This document shows, piece by piece, positions 15,623-22,620 of a stretch of DNA of 28,785 nucleotides. Source of the DNA: JANRIC01 sp033765345 (GTDB lineage: Bacteria; Bacteroidota; Bacteroidia; Cytophagales; Microscillaceae). Position numbers and translations under genes: made by a program. Within the stretch, counting starts at the first letter, position 1; each line of letters opens with the position of its first letter. The notes beneath the pieces are model-generated. The model worked only from the letters and a program-made list of their open reading frames with translations. It was not told the origin of the DNA and did no database searches. The stretch lies in NCBI GenBank assembly GCA_033765345.1, contig JANRIC010000214.1, forward strand, positions 1 to 28,785. The letters are read 5' to 3'.

Positions 15623-16123
15623 ATGAATCTATCCGACAAATCTATACTAGGACAATTGATGGAAAAACTTCCTCAAATTGGGCAAGTCACCTGGATAGGC
15701 ATTCGCCCTGTCAAAAGAGGAGAACTTAGCGAAGTGAATGAAGTACAAGCAGATACTCAAGAAGGTTTGATCGGTGATCACTACCAAGGTAGCAGTGCTA
15801 ATAGACAAGTGACGCTCATTCAGGCAGAACATATCCAGGCAATCGCCTCTATGCTGCACCTAGAATATGTTCATCCGGCTCTTCTTAGAAGAAATATCGT
15901 GGTCAAAGGGATCAATTTATTGGCACTGAAAGACCGCCAATTCCAAATCGGAGAGGCGATTCTAGAGACTACAGGGCTCTGTATGCCCTGCTCTCGTATG
16001 GAGGAAAACCTGGGCGCAGGAGGTTACAATGCAGTCAGGGGGCACGGCGGGCTTACAGCCAGGGTCATTCAAGGCGGGTGTATACGGCTTGGCGACGAGG
16101 TTAGGCTGTATGTCAATCCATAG
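15623..16123 (+). CDS. MOSC domain protein
   Basis: 166 residues, the small stand-alone form of the MOSC (MOCO sulfurase C-terminal) fold. Family features are GIRPVKRGELSEVNEV near the N-terminus, LIGDHYQGSSANRQVTLIQAEHI, RRNIVVKGINLLAL, and the conserved cysteine region LCMPCSRMEENLGAG. The cysteines there are the likely sulfur carrier or molybdenum-cofactor contact. Such proteins are linked to sulfur transfer or to handling of the molybdenum cofactor; the exact role is unknown. No signal peptide. It is convergent with the GGCT-like gene across a 158-base spacer that carries a hairpin. Confidence 0.88.
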   Translation: MNLSDKSILGQLMEKLPQIGQVTWIGIRPVKRGELSEVNEVQADTQEGLIGDHYQGSSANRQVTLIQAEHIQAIASMLHLEYVHPALLRRNIVVKGINLLALKDRQFQIGEAILETTGLCMPCSRMEENLGAGGYNAVRGHGGLTARVIQGGCIRLGDEVRLYVNP

Positions 16124-16192
16124 ATTGTATATTTTTAGGTACAGCAGATTTGGCACGAAGTAATACCCAAGTATATGCATAATATTTGTTGC

Positions 16193-16233
16193 CACAAATG
16201 CAAGAATAAAATACATGGATTCGTGCATTTGTG
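16193..16233. repeat. Inverted repeat in a convergent spacer
   Basis: CACAAATGCAAGAAT (16193-16207) and ATTCGTGCATTTGTG (16219-16233) are 15-base arms with one mismatch around an 11-base loop. It lies between two converging genes. There is no T tract on either side, so it could be a bidirectional terminator of low strength or a dispersed intergenic hairpin repeat. Confidence 0.6.
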
Positions 16234-16281
16234 ACAATCATTGTCGGTTAGCCATTTTTATATAACCTCCGGGCTACAATT

Positions 16282-16680
16282 TTAATAGGTATTCAAACGC
16301 TTCCAATACTCTAGCCAGTCTCCGTGTTCAATCAAATCATACACTTCCCGATCGTCTGTCACTTTTAGATAAATGTAAAAATCATTTGCCTCATCAAAAT
16401 ACCTTTGGTATTCGCCCCCGGCTACATCTTCCAAAGCATCCAAAGGACCCTCGAGCAAGGCCTGCGAAACTTCAAAAATATCTCCTATGATTTCACAGTC
16501 AGGATTTATAAAAGCATAAGGATAATGCGCTCCGCTATATCGCAACTCATAACCTCGTATGGGATAAACCTCCTGAATCAGAAGGGCTTCTTGCATCAAG
16601 TGATGATAATAACCTCCACGACGCAAAGTACCATATACAAATAATTTGGGCATCTCAAATAAGTCTTTTTTAAATGACAA
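16282..16680 (-). CDS. Gamma-glutamylcyclotransferase-like protein (AIG2/YtfP type)
   Basis: 132 residues. The GGCT-like fold is marked by LFVYGTLRRGG (13-23) at the N-terminus, the strand GDIFEVS (66-72) and LDALEDV, where E84 corresponds to the catalytic glutamate of the family. Members cyclise gamma-glutamyl amines or peptides to 5-oxoproline, but the substrate of small bacterial YtfP-like proteins is not established. A second Met at residue 10 (MPKLFVYGTL, codon at 16653) matches the usual N-terminus better and may be the true start. Divergent from the lipoprotein gene at 16760. Confidence 0.85.
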   Translation of the reverse strand: MSFKKDLFEMPKLFVYGTLRRGGYYHHLMQEALLIQEVYPIRGYELRYSGAHYPYAFINPDCEIIGDIFEVSQALLEGPLDALEDVAGGEYQRYFDEANDFYIYLKVTDDREVYDLIEHGDWLEYWKRLNTY

Positions 16681-16688
16681 TTTCCTTG

Positions 16689-16696
16689 TAATTTTG
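16689..16696 (+). promoter_or_regulatory. Candidate -7 box for the lipoprotein gene at 16760
   Basis: TAATTTTG is an exact TAnnTTTG match, 64 bases before the start codon, within the divergent spacer. A fitting -33 TTG was not found. Confidence 0.35.
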
Positions 16697-16759
16697 CTAC
16701 ATTAAACACTAAAATTCTAAATTATAATTTTCTGATTAAACTTCTTAATATAAATTCTT

Positions 16760-17278
16760 ATGAAACTAATACAAAATTTACTGCTAAACACTCTTTTTTT
16801 ATTCCTGGTGGCTTGTGGCGGTGGTGGATCTACTACTGATACAACTGACTCTACCCAAAATAACGAAGATTCTACGGCTGAAGAAGCAAACAGCGAAGAA
16901 ACTTCCCAAAAAGTGGTCACCATTGATGTAGAAAATGAAGACGTAAAAATGCTGATTAAACGTTGGAAAATGACTGAATATACCCACACCGACGGTAAAT
17001 CCGAAAAAAATATCAAGGGAGCTTTTTTGGTTTTGAAAGAAGATGGAACGTTTGAAGAATTATTCAATGCCAATGTAATTGCTTCAGGGAAATGGTCTTT
17101 TGAAGTAGAAGGTAAAGTGATCTCTCTTATGCACGAGACCGGCGAGATGAAAGGTGATAATGAGAAGCTTACCGTCAAAGAACTGACTGCCGATAAACTA
17201 ATCACCCTGGATGATGAAGGCAAAATGACCGAAACCTGGATGCCAGAAGCTGAAAAAGCCGAAGAAAAATCAGAGTAG
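16760..17278 (+). CDS. Lipoprotein of unknown function
   Basis: 172 residues. A lipoprotein signal ends in LVAC, which makes C19 the lipid-attachment residue, followed by GGGG and a Thr/Asp/Glu-rich linker (about 24-55) typical of surface or periplasmic tethers. The folded part (about 58-160) has LIKRWKMTEYTHTDGK, GAFLVLKEDGTFEE, GKWSFEVEGKVISL and a late DEGKMTETWMP. This Trp- and Gly-rich strand pattern recalls lipocalin-like domains of Bacteroidota, but I cannot assign it with confidence. The tail is Glu/Lys-rich. The gene is single and is convergent with the NUDIX gene. Confidence 0.75.
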   Translation: MKLIQNLLLNTLFLFLVACGGGGSTTDTTDSTQNNEDSTAEEANSEETSQKVVTIDVENEDVKMLIKRWKMTEYTHTDGKSEKNIKGAFLVLKEDGTFEELFNANVIASGKWSFEVEGKVISLMHETGEMKGDNEKLTVKELTADKLITLDDEGKMTETWMPEAEKAEEKSE

Positions 17279-17296
17279 TTTTTCAAAAAATATCTT

Positions 17297-17327
17297 AACC
17301 TAAGGTTTTTTACAGAAACCTTAGGTT
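17297..17327. terminator. Terminator-like hairpin between convergent genes
   Basis: A perfect 12-bp stem (AACCTAAGGTTT at 17297-17308 with AAACCTTAGGTT at 17316-17327), 18 bases after the lipoprotein stop. On the minus strand a six-T run follows within about ten bases, so it can serve transcripts from either side. Confidence 0.6.
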
Positions 17328-17333
17328 GACAGC

Positions 17334-17368
17334 TTCCCAAAACCCTCCCAGCGAAAGCTGTGGCATTT
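17334..17368 (+). repeat. 35-base direct repeat, copy 1
   Basis: This 35-base block and the one at 17375-17409 agree at 31 positions; the core CCCAAAACCCTCCCAGCGAA is identical. They are spaced 41 bases apart. Copy 1 also holds an inverted repeat, ACAGCTT (17329-17335) with AAGCTGT (17355-17361), which copy 2 has lost. Confidence 0.8.
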
Positions 17369-17374
17369 CTTAAT

Positions 17375-17409
17375 TTCCCAAAACCCTCCCAGCGAAGGCT
17401 GCGATATTT
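17375..17409 (+). repeat. 35-base direct repeat, copy 2
   Basis: The second copy of the block at 17334-17368, with four substitutions all near its 3' half. It ends one base before the stop codon of the minus-strand NUDIX gene, so it would form that transcript's immediate 3' untranslated region. Confidence 0.8.
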
Positions 17410-17410
17410 T

Positions 17411-17953
17411 TTAAAAATCCTCCATCTTCTCAAGCATCCTCAACAAAGACCTTTCCTGGGTCATCGCCCGGATTTCATCGGGGCTAAACCAACGTAAAGC
17501 CTTAGATTCTGCACTAAGTTGGAGGGTTTCGTGCTCGTCTGCTTCAAAAATATAACGAATATCATAGTGTTCGTGTGCAGGCGTAGATCCCCAGGCAGGG
17601 ATTAGATGAATATCCATGTCATAAATCCGATCACTCAAAGCTCGTATGCTTTGCAGCCCGGTTTCTTCTCTAGCTTCCCGAAGGGCAGCATGGAAGATAC
17701 TTGGGTCACCTTCTTCGGTATGTCCGCCTGGCTGAAGCCAACGACCCAGCTTTAGGTGATGTACCAATACTATTTTATTTCGGTCTGCATTCACAATCCA
17801 CGCAGAGCCAGTCAGGTGGCCGATCTCCAGGCTTCTTTTGTAAAAATCAGCATAGTTGTGTACCAATTCCAGGCAACGAATTTTAAAAGCGGTATCTTCT
17901 GTATCCCAAGGAGAATAATTTTCCAGGGTTTGTAAGGTATCTAGTTTATTCAT
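17411..17953 (-). CDS. NUDIX hydrolase
   Basis: 180 residues. The Nudix box runs from GGH at 76-78 to REAREETGL (92-100), with the metal-binding glutamates E93, E96 and E97. The loop before it is one residue longer than the canonical box (GGHTEEGDPSIFHAALRE), a variant seen in the GGHxEpGD subgroup. The protein has an N-terminal helical extension (about 1-45) and ends with a helical tail. It hydrolyses a nucleoside-diphosphate-linked compound in the cytoplasm; the substrate is unknown. It is divergent from the DUF5009-type gene at 18048 and convergent with the lipoprotein gene. Confidence 0.92.
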   Translation of the reverse strand: MNKLDTLQTLENYSPWDTEDTAFKIRCLELVHNYADFYKRSLEIGHLTGSAWIVNADRNKIVLVHHLKLGRWLQPGGHTEEGDPSIFHAALREAREETGLQSIRALSDRIYDMDIHLIPAWGSTPAHEHYDIRYIFEADEHETLQLSAESKALRWFSPDEIRAMTQERSLLRMLEKMEDF

Positions 17954-17995
17954 CTATTATAGGTGTATGATTTCCAGAAAATAATACGCATTATA

Positions 17996-18025
17996 TTGGA
18001 CAATACACACAAAAATCATATTTTG
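17996..18025 (+). promoter_or_regulatory. Candidate promoter of the DUF5009 gene
   Basis: TTG at 17996-17998, a 20-base spacer, then TATTTTG at 18019-18025, which is the -7 consensus with one spacer base missing. It ends 22 bases before the start codon. Confidence 0.4.
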
Positions 18026-18047
18026 CTTCCCGTTTAAAAAATAACTC

Positions 18048-19151
18048 ATGAAAAGATTTTTACCCCTGGATATTTTTCGGGGAATGACTGTATGCCTTAT
18101 GATTGTGGTGAATACCTCCGGAGATTGGAATGCCACTTTTTCCCCTTTATTACACGCTGCCTGGAACGGTTTTACGCCTACAGATTTAGTTTTTCCTTCC
18201 TTTTTATTTGCCGTAGGTACTTCCTTTGCCTTTGTGAAGCAACGCTGGGCAGACAAAACACTGGGTGATGTCATTGGCAAAATCCTCAAAAGAACCTTCA
18301 TCATTTTCCTGCTGGGATATACGATGTATTGGTTTCCGTTTTTCAGATGGACGGACGCAGGTTCGCTGGAGTTGATTCCCTTTCAGGATACGCGTATTCT
18401 GGGGGTTTTGCAGCGTATCGCTTTGTGTTACTTTTTTGGAGCAATGATGATTTTCTATTTATCCACAAAAAAATTGTATTTTGCTTCGGTAGGGCTTTTA
18501 TTGCTATACTGGGCTTTGATGGCATTTTTAGGCGATTTTACGCTGGAGCATAATTTTGCCCGTACTTTGGATTTATGGATTTTTGGAGAAAGTCACCTGT
18601 ATCACGGAGAAGGAATTGCCTTTGACCCGGAAGGACTTTTGAGTACCATTCCTTCCATAGTCAATCTCTTGGGCGGTTATCTGGTAGGCAGGTATATTTT
18701 GGAAGGTGGTATCAGTTATGAAAAACTCAGTAAAATTTTACTTGCAGCGGCAGTTTTGTTAGTGCTTGCCTATTGCTGGGATTTTTTCTTTCCCATCAAT
18801 AAAAAAATCTGGACAAGCTCCTATGTACTGCTTACCGTTGGGCTGGATTTGGTGGTTCTTTCACTGATTATTTACAGCACCGAATTTGTCCAAAAACCAG
18901 TGAATTATACCTTTTTTGAGGTGTTTGGTAAAAATCCACTGTTCATTTATCTCGTATCCGAGTATTTGGCAATTCTTATGTATTTTATTAGGGTAAGCAG
19001 TGATCAATCGCTGTATAGCTATATTTACCAAAATGCCTTTGCCTGGATCGGCCCGTATTTTGGTGCTTTTGCTTTTGCGATAGCGTTTATGCTACTCTGC
19101 TGGACTACGGGCTGGGTGCTGCACAAAAGAAATATTTACATCAAAGTTTAA
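18048..19151 (+). CDS. DUF5009/NagX-type membrane acyltransferase
   Basis: 367 residues with about ten hydrophobic spans. The N-terminus carries the family signature RFLPLDIFRGMTVCLMIVVN, then WNGFTPTDLVFPSFLFAVG and ILKRTFIIFLLG. This is the bacterial relative of heparan-alpha-glucosaminide N-acetyltransferase (DUF5009/DUF1624, NagX-like). Such proteins are thought to acetylate amino sugars across the membrane or take part in amino-sugar uptake. The conserved Asp of LDIFRG and the NTSGDW segment are intact. It is followed after two bases by the beta-helix gene, so the two are probably one transcript. Confidence 0.9.
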   Translation: MKRFLPLDIFRGMTVCLMIVVNTSGDWNATFSPLLHAAWNGFTPTDLVFPSFLFAVGTSFAFVKQRWADKTLGDVIGKILKRTFIIFLLGYTMYWFPFFRWTDAGSLELIPFQDTRILGVLQRIALCYFFGAMMIFYLSTKKLYFASVGLLLLYWALMAFLGDFTLEHNFARTLDLWIFGESHLYHGEGIAFDPEGLLSTIPSIVNLLGGYLVGRYILEGGISYEKLSKILLAAAVLLVLAYCWDFFFPINKKIWTSSYVLLTVGLDLVVLSLIIYSTEFVQKPVNYTFFEVFGKNPLFIYLVSEYLAILMYFIRVSSDQSLYSYIYQNAFAWIGPYFGAFAFAIAFMLLCWTTGWVLHKRNIYIKV

Positions 19152-19153
19152 AT

Positions 19154-19768
19154 ATGGGTACAATGAGAAAAATAATCGCATTTTTTTTGATTTTTTGGGG
19201 AACGCTGACACTGCTATCAGCTCGTACCCTGGTTGTAGGGTTGCAAGAAACCTACAAAAATCCACAGGAAGCTTTTGAGGCCTGTCAGGATGGAGACGAA
19301 ATCAAGATTCTGGCAGGGAATTACCTCAGCGAACAAACCTATGCTTTTACACACAAAAAAAACGTCAAAATCTATGGTGTAGGGAAGGTTTGGTTACTTT
19401 GCGAAGAACCTTCTTTCGATGTATTTAGGGTGGTAGCCTGCAGGAATGTGATCTTAGAAAATATCAAAATGAAGCATCTCCAGCCGGATATTCTTGATAA
19501 AGCTGAAGATTCCTGCGGAGGTTCGGTACTGGTCGTAGAAAGTTGTCAGAATTTACAAATCAGAAATTGTGAACTAAACGGCTGTGGAAGAATCGGAATT
19601 AATTTTGCCTTTTCTGAGGATCACGAAGCCATTGTATTAGAAAATAACAAAATTCACCAAAATTCACTTTGTGCCTTGATGTATCGCCATCATACTTATT
19701 TCAGGGCGGAGGATATGAAGTTTCCCTGGCTGACCTTTAAAAAAAATATGATCAAAAATAATGGATAG
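19154..19768 (+). CDS. Small exported right-handed beta-helix protein
   Basis: 204 residues. A hydrophobic N-terminus (about 4-23, ending LLSA) is a signal peptide; an alternative Met is at residue 4. The rest shows repeated short strands with Asn and hydrophobic ladders, such as VKIYGVGKVWL, RNVILENIKMKHL, CQNLQIRNCELNGCG and AIVLENNKIHQNS. These are the PbH1 repeats of parallel beta-helix proteins (pectate-lyase-like fold). The N-terminal NPQEAFEACQDGDEIKILAG resembles the cap seen in carbohydrate-active members. It is short, about seven coils, and has no clear catalytic residues. A two-base gap from the acyltransferase gene suggests co-expression, perhaps for polysaccharide use. Confidence 0.8.
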   Translation: MGTMRKIIAFFLIFWGTLTLLSARTLVVGLQETYKNPQEAFEACQDGDEIKILAGNYLSEQTYAFTHKKNVKIYGVGKVWLLCEEPSFDVFRVVACRNVILENIKMKHLQPDILDKAEDSCGGSVLVVESCQNLQIRNCELNGCGRIGINFAFSEDHEAIVLENNKIHQNSLCALMYRHHTYFRAEDMKFPWLTFKKNMIKNNG

Positions 19769-19795
19769 TTTTTTGGGAAAGGTTCGGGTAGCCCA

Positions 19796-19826
19796 GGTTA
19801 TCCAAATCTTTACGGTTTGGATAATC
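19796..19826. terminator. Hairpin between convergent genes
   Basis: TTATCCAAA (19798-19806) pairs perfectly with TTTGGATAA (19816-19824), and flanking bases add imperfect pairs. It lies between the beta-helix stop and the GH16 stop. No strong T tract follows, so it is a probable weak bidirectional terminator. Confidence 0.5.
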
Positions 19827-19848
19827 TGATTCCCCGCCTCTCTATTGC

Positions 19849-21033
19849 TTAGTCCTTCTGAAATACCCGAATATAATCTACGATCATTCTTTGAGGAAAA
19901 ATGGTGCTAGCATCTGGGCTTCCTGGCCAGTTGCCCCCTACGGCTACATTAAAAATAAAGAAAAAATCTTTTTGGAATTCGTTAAGAGCCGCAGGGCTGA
20001 TGTCAATTACGTGGAATTCACGATCATCCAGGTACCAGCGAATAAACTGACTATCCCAGGTGATTGAAAATACGTGAAACTCATCGGCAAATACGCCGGT
20101 ACTAAGCGTAGTGTCTCCACCATAGCTGGCATATTGCCCGTTGTTGTCCCAATGGACTGTACCGTGTAGCTTTCCCGGAGCACTACCGATGATTTCCATA
20201 ATATCAATTTCGCCGCAAGCCGGCCAACCTACTGTACCAATATTTGAGCCCAGCATCCACAAAGCCGGCCAGATGCCCTTACCTTTGGGCAGTACGGCAC
20301 GAATATCTATTCGCCCGTATTTAAATGATTTTTTGTCGCGAGTAATGATTCTGGAGGAGGTGTAGTTATAACCTTCTTTATTTTCCTTGCGGGCTTCAAT
20401 AACGAGGTATTCGTTTTGTGCCATGGAGGTATTATTTCCTTGATAGTATTCCAGTTCGTTGTTTCCCCAGCCTGAGCTTCCATTGCCTATTTCGTGGGTC
20501 CAGACAGCCGTGTTGAGGCTGGCTGCCTGAAATTCATCCGCCCAAACCAATTGATATCCGGCATAAGAGCTGGGCGAACTAAATCCGGTGCTAGGTATTA
20601 CCAGTGTGGCAATATCATCATTTTTGATCGTGATGGTTGCTTTGGCACGTTGTAGAGTAGCGCCAGAGGGGTTAAAAAGCAAGACTTCTAGGGTTTCGTC
20701 ACTTTCTACTTCTTCGTCGCCTTTGAGAGTCAGTTGAATGCTTTTTTGAGTTTCTCCAGCATTAAAAGTTAATTGTCCTTGAGTAATCTCTGTAAAATCC
20801 GATCCACTGTTTGCGGTACCTGCTATTGTTTTATAATTAACCGTTACTGTTGTTTGGTGATTACCTTGAAGCTTCACGTCGATATCAACTTCCTGGTTGG
20901 TATTGCTTTCTGTAAAGCTTGCATCTTGAATAGAAATTTGTGGTAGAACAGGTGCTTGTTCTTCGCTATTTGAGCACGAAATCAATAAAAAAGTGAATAA
21001 AAACAAGACAGATTCATAGAAATTTATCATCAA
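19849..21033 (-). CDS. Calx-beta / GH16 endo-beta-glucanase lipoprotein
   Basis: 394 residues. The lipoprotein signal ends in LISC, with C20 lipidated. A Calx-beta domain (about 33-143) shows NYKTIAGTANSGSDFTEI and the closing ATITIKNDD. A GH16 catalytic domain (about 155-394) follows, with LVWADEFQ, NNELEYYQ, GRIDIRAVLPKGKGIWPALWML and the active-site motif EIDIME. There E275 would be the nucleophile, D277 the helper and E280 the acid/base. C-terminal NVAVGGNWPGSP and MIVDYIRVFQ complete the laminarinase-type fold. The family cleaves beta-1,3(1,4)-glucans such as laminarin; exposure on the outer membrane surface is likely. No SusC/D pair is adjacent, so it is not part of a visible polysaccharide-utilisation locus. 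Confidence 0.93.
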   Translation of the reverse strand: MMINFYESVLFLFTFLLISCSNSEEQAPVLPQISIQDASFTESNTNQEVDIDVKLQGNHQTTVTVNYKTIAGTANSGSDFTEITQGQLTFNAGETQKSIQLTLKGDEEVESDETLEVLLFNPSGATLQRAKATITIKNDDIATLVIPSTGFSSPSSYAGYQLVWADEFQAASLNTAVWTHEIGNGSSGWGNNELEYYQGNNTSMAQNEYLVIEARKENKEGYNYTSSRIITRDKKSFKYGRIDIRAVLPKGKGIWPALWMLGSNIGTVGWPACGEIDIMEIIGSAPGKLHGTVHWDNNGQYASYGGDTTLSTGVFADEFHVFSITWDSQFIRWYLDDREFHVIDISPAALNEFQKDFFFIFNVAVGGNWPGSPDASTIFPQRMIVDYIRVFQKD

Positions 21034-21071
21034 ATTTTGATTTTAGTGAATTAGAATTGTAATAAATATAC

Positions 21072-21103
21072 AAAAAAGCCCCAAAGCACTCTAGCTATGA
21101 GGC
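21072..21103 (-). terminator. Terminator of the acyl-CoA dehydrogenase gene
   Basis: On the minus strand GCCTCA (21098-21103) pairs with TGGGGC (21078-21083) with one wobble, followed by six T. An inner AGC/GCT pair strengthens the loop. It lies 38 bases past the acyl-CoA dehydrogenase stop. Confidence 0.6.
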
Positions 21104-21140
21104 AAAAAAAAATAAAAATCACATCAAACTTACCTCAGAA

Positions 21141-22292
21141 TTACTTTAAGATAGCACGGGAGATGACCAATTTTTGGATCTCAGAAGTACCTTCACCGAT
21201 GGTACACAATTTGGCATCGCGATAAAATTTCTCTACTGGAAAATCTTTTACAAAACCATATCCACCGAAGATTTGAACGGCTTCATTGGCACATTTTACG
21301 GCAACCTCCGAGGCATAATACTTAGCCATAGCAGATTCTTTATTTACGGGTAAACCCTTGTCTTTCAGGTCGGCAGCACGAAGCGTAAGCAATTCGGCGG
21401 CATCAATTTCGGTAGCCATATCCGCTAGTTTGAAGGAGATCGCCTGAAAACTCGCAATAGGTTTGTTGAATTGATGGCGTTCTTTGGAATAATTCAGGGC
21501 AGCTTCATAAGCTCCCTTAGCCACCCCCAAAGATAGAGCAGCAATAGAGATACGCCCTCCATCCAGTATTTTAAGTGACTGGATAAACCCATTTCCTATT
21601 TCACCAAGCACATTTTCTTCGGGTACACGGCAGTTGTCAAAAATCATCTCCGCTGTTTCGGAGGCACGCATACCCAGTTTATTTTCTTTTTTTCCGGCTG
21701 AAAATCCGGGTGTTCCTCGCTCTACCACAAAGGCAGTCATGGCATGAGAATCTCCTATTTCGCCTGTACGGGCAATCACTACGGCTACATCGCCGGATTT
21801 ACCGTGTGTGATAAAGTTTTTGGCACCGTTGATGACCCAATGATTTCCGTCTTTGAAGGCAGTGGTACGCATATTTCCGGCATCCGAACCCGTGTTGGGT
21901 TCTGTAAGCCCCCAAGCTCCGAGCCATTCGGCGGTCGCTAGTTTGGGCAAATATTTTTGTTTTTGAGCTTCATTGGCAAAAGTGAGGATATGATTGGTAC
22001 AGAGTGAATTATGAGCAGCCATAGACAATCCGATAGAAGGATCAATCTTGGAAAGCTCTACAATAGCGGCCACATATTCGCGATAGCCTAAGCCCGCACC
22101 GCCATACGCTTCGGGAACAAGCATACCCATGATGCCCATTTCGCCTAGGTTTTTGAAGATTTGAATAGGAAAAATCTGATGTTCATCCCATTCCTGTATA
22201 TTTGGTAAAATATGCAAGTGACCAAAATCCTTTACACTTCGGGCAACTTCGGCAATAATTTCTTCTCTATTTTCTAAGATATCCGTATTCAT
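21141..22292 (-). CDS. Acyl-CoA dehydrogenase
   Basis: 383 residues, standard length for a soluble FAD-dependent acyl-CoA dehydrogenase. Family motifs include GAWGLTEPNTGSDAG, VINGAKNFITHG, KLGMRASETAEMIFDNCRVP, the ALSLGVAKGAYEAALNYSKE helix, QIFGGYGFVKDFPVEKFYRD and the catalytic base E367 in IGEGTSEIQ. The E367 position is that of the short-chain/butyryl-CoA group; chain-length preference cannot be fixed from sequence. It makes the trans-2-enoyl-CoA in beta-oxidation or branched-chain amino acid breakdown and passes electrons to ETF. It is a lone gene, divergent from ugd, with its own terminator. Confidence 0.96.
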   Translation of the reverse strand: MNTDILENREEIIAEVARSVKDFGHLHILPNIQEWDEHQIFPIQIFKNLGEMGIMGMLVPEAYGGAGLGYREYVAAIVELSKIDPSIGLSMAAHNSLCTNHILTFANEAQKQKYLPKLATAEWLGAWGLTEPNTGSDAGNMRTTAFKDGNHWVINGAKNFITHGKSGDVAVVIARTGEIGDSHAMTAFVVERGTPGFSAGKKENKLGMRASETAEMIFDNCRVPEENVLGEIGNGFIQSLKILDGGRISIAALSLGVAKGAYEAALNYSKERHQFNKPIASFQAISFKLADMATEIDAAELLTLRAADLKDKGLPVNKESAMAKYYASEVAVKCANEAVQIFGGYGFVKDFPVEKFYRDAKLCTIGEGTSEIQKLVISRAILK

Positions 22293-22620
22293 GGTGTTTT
22301 GTTTTTTAACTATTTAAGGTAAATATACTAATTATTAAAGAATTTTAGCAGTTTTTTTGTTTTAGAATTTTTTGATTGCTTGAAAGTATTTAGCTTTGTA
22401 AAAATTCTTCTCCGAATTAATCCTAAATCCATTCATACAAACTCATCTCATCAATTTTGTACAATAACAAGATTATTTTTATTTAGAAGCTTTATACCAA
22501 CATTTTTCATTTAATCTCGTCTACAATTGCGTACAAGCAAGAATATTTAAATTATTGAATGGAATTTTTTCTTGTATTCACTTAATTTTAGTCTTTATAA
22601 TATCATAAAAGTCAAATCCT
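22293..22620. other. Divergent spacer between the acyl-CoA dehydrogenase and ugd genes
   Basis: 328 AT-rich bases with no supportable ORF or RNA gene. It holds a TAGCTTTG at 22391-22398, an exact -7 match on the plus strand, with a TTG only 16 bases upstream. It also holds a duplicated block (22445-22485 and 22514-22556). If the -7 box is used, ugd would have a leader of about 215 bases containing both copies. Promoters for both divergent genes should lie here. Confidence 0.5.
22445..22556 (+). repeat. Imperfect direct repeat upstream of ugd
   Basis: Two blocks about 41-43 bases long (22445-22485 and 22514-22556) align with several substitutions and small gaps. Both start with ATCTC, have GTACAA in the middle, then CAAGATTATT or CAAGAATATT and an AT-rich end. 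The first contains the palindrome TTGTACAA (22457-22464). The match is by eye and imperfect; a pair of regulator sites or an old duplication are both possible. Confidence 0.4.

Noticed and set aside
16717..17433. Minus-strand ORF of 238 residues over the lipoprotein gene
   Set aside because: Ser/Phe/Val-rich shadow of an Asp/Glu/Lys-rich gene; the plus-strand lipoprotein has a proper lipobox.
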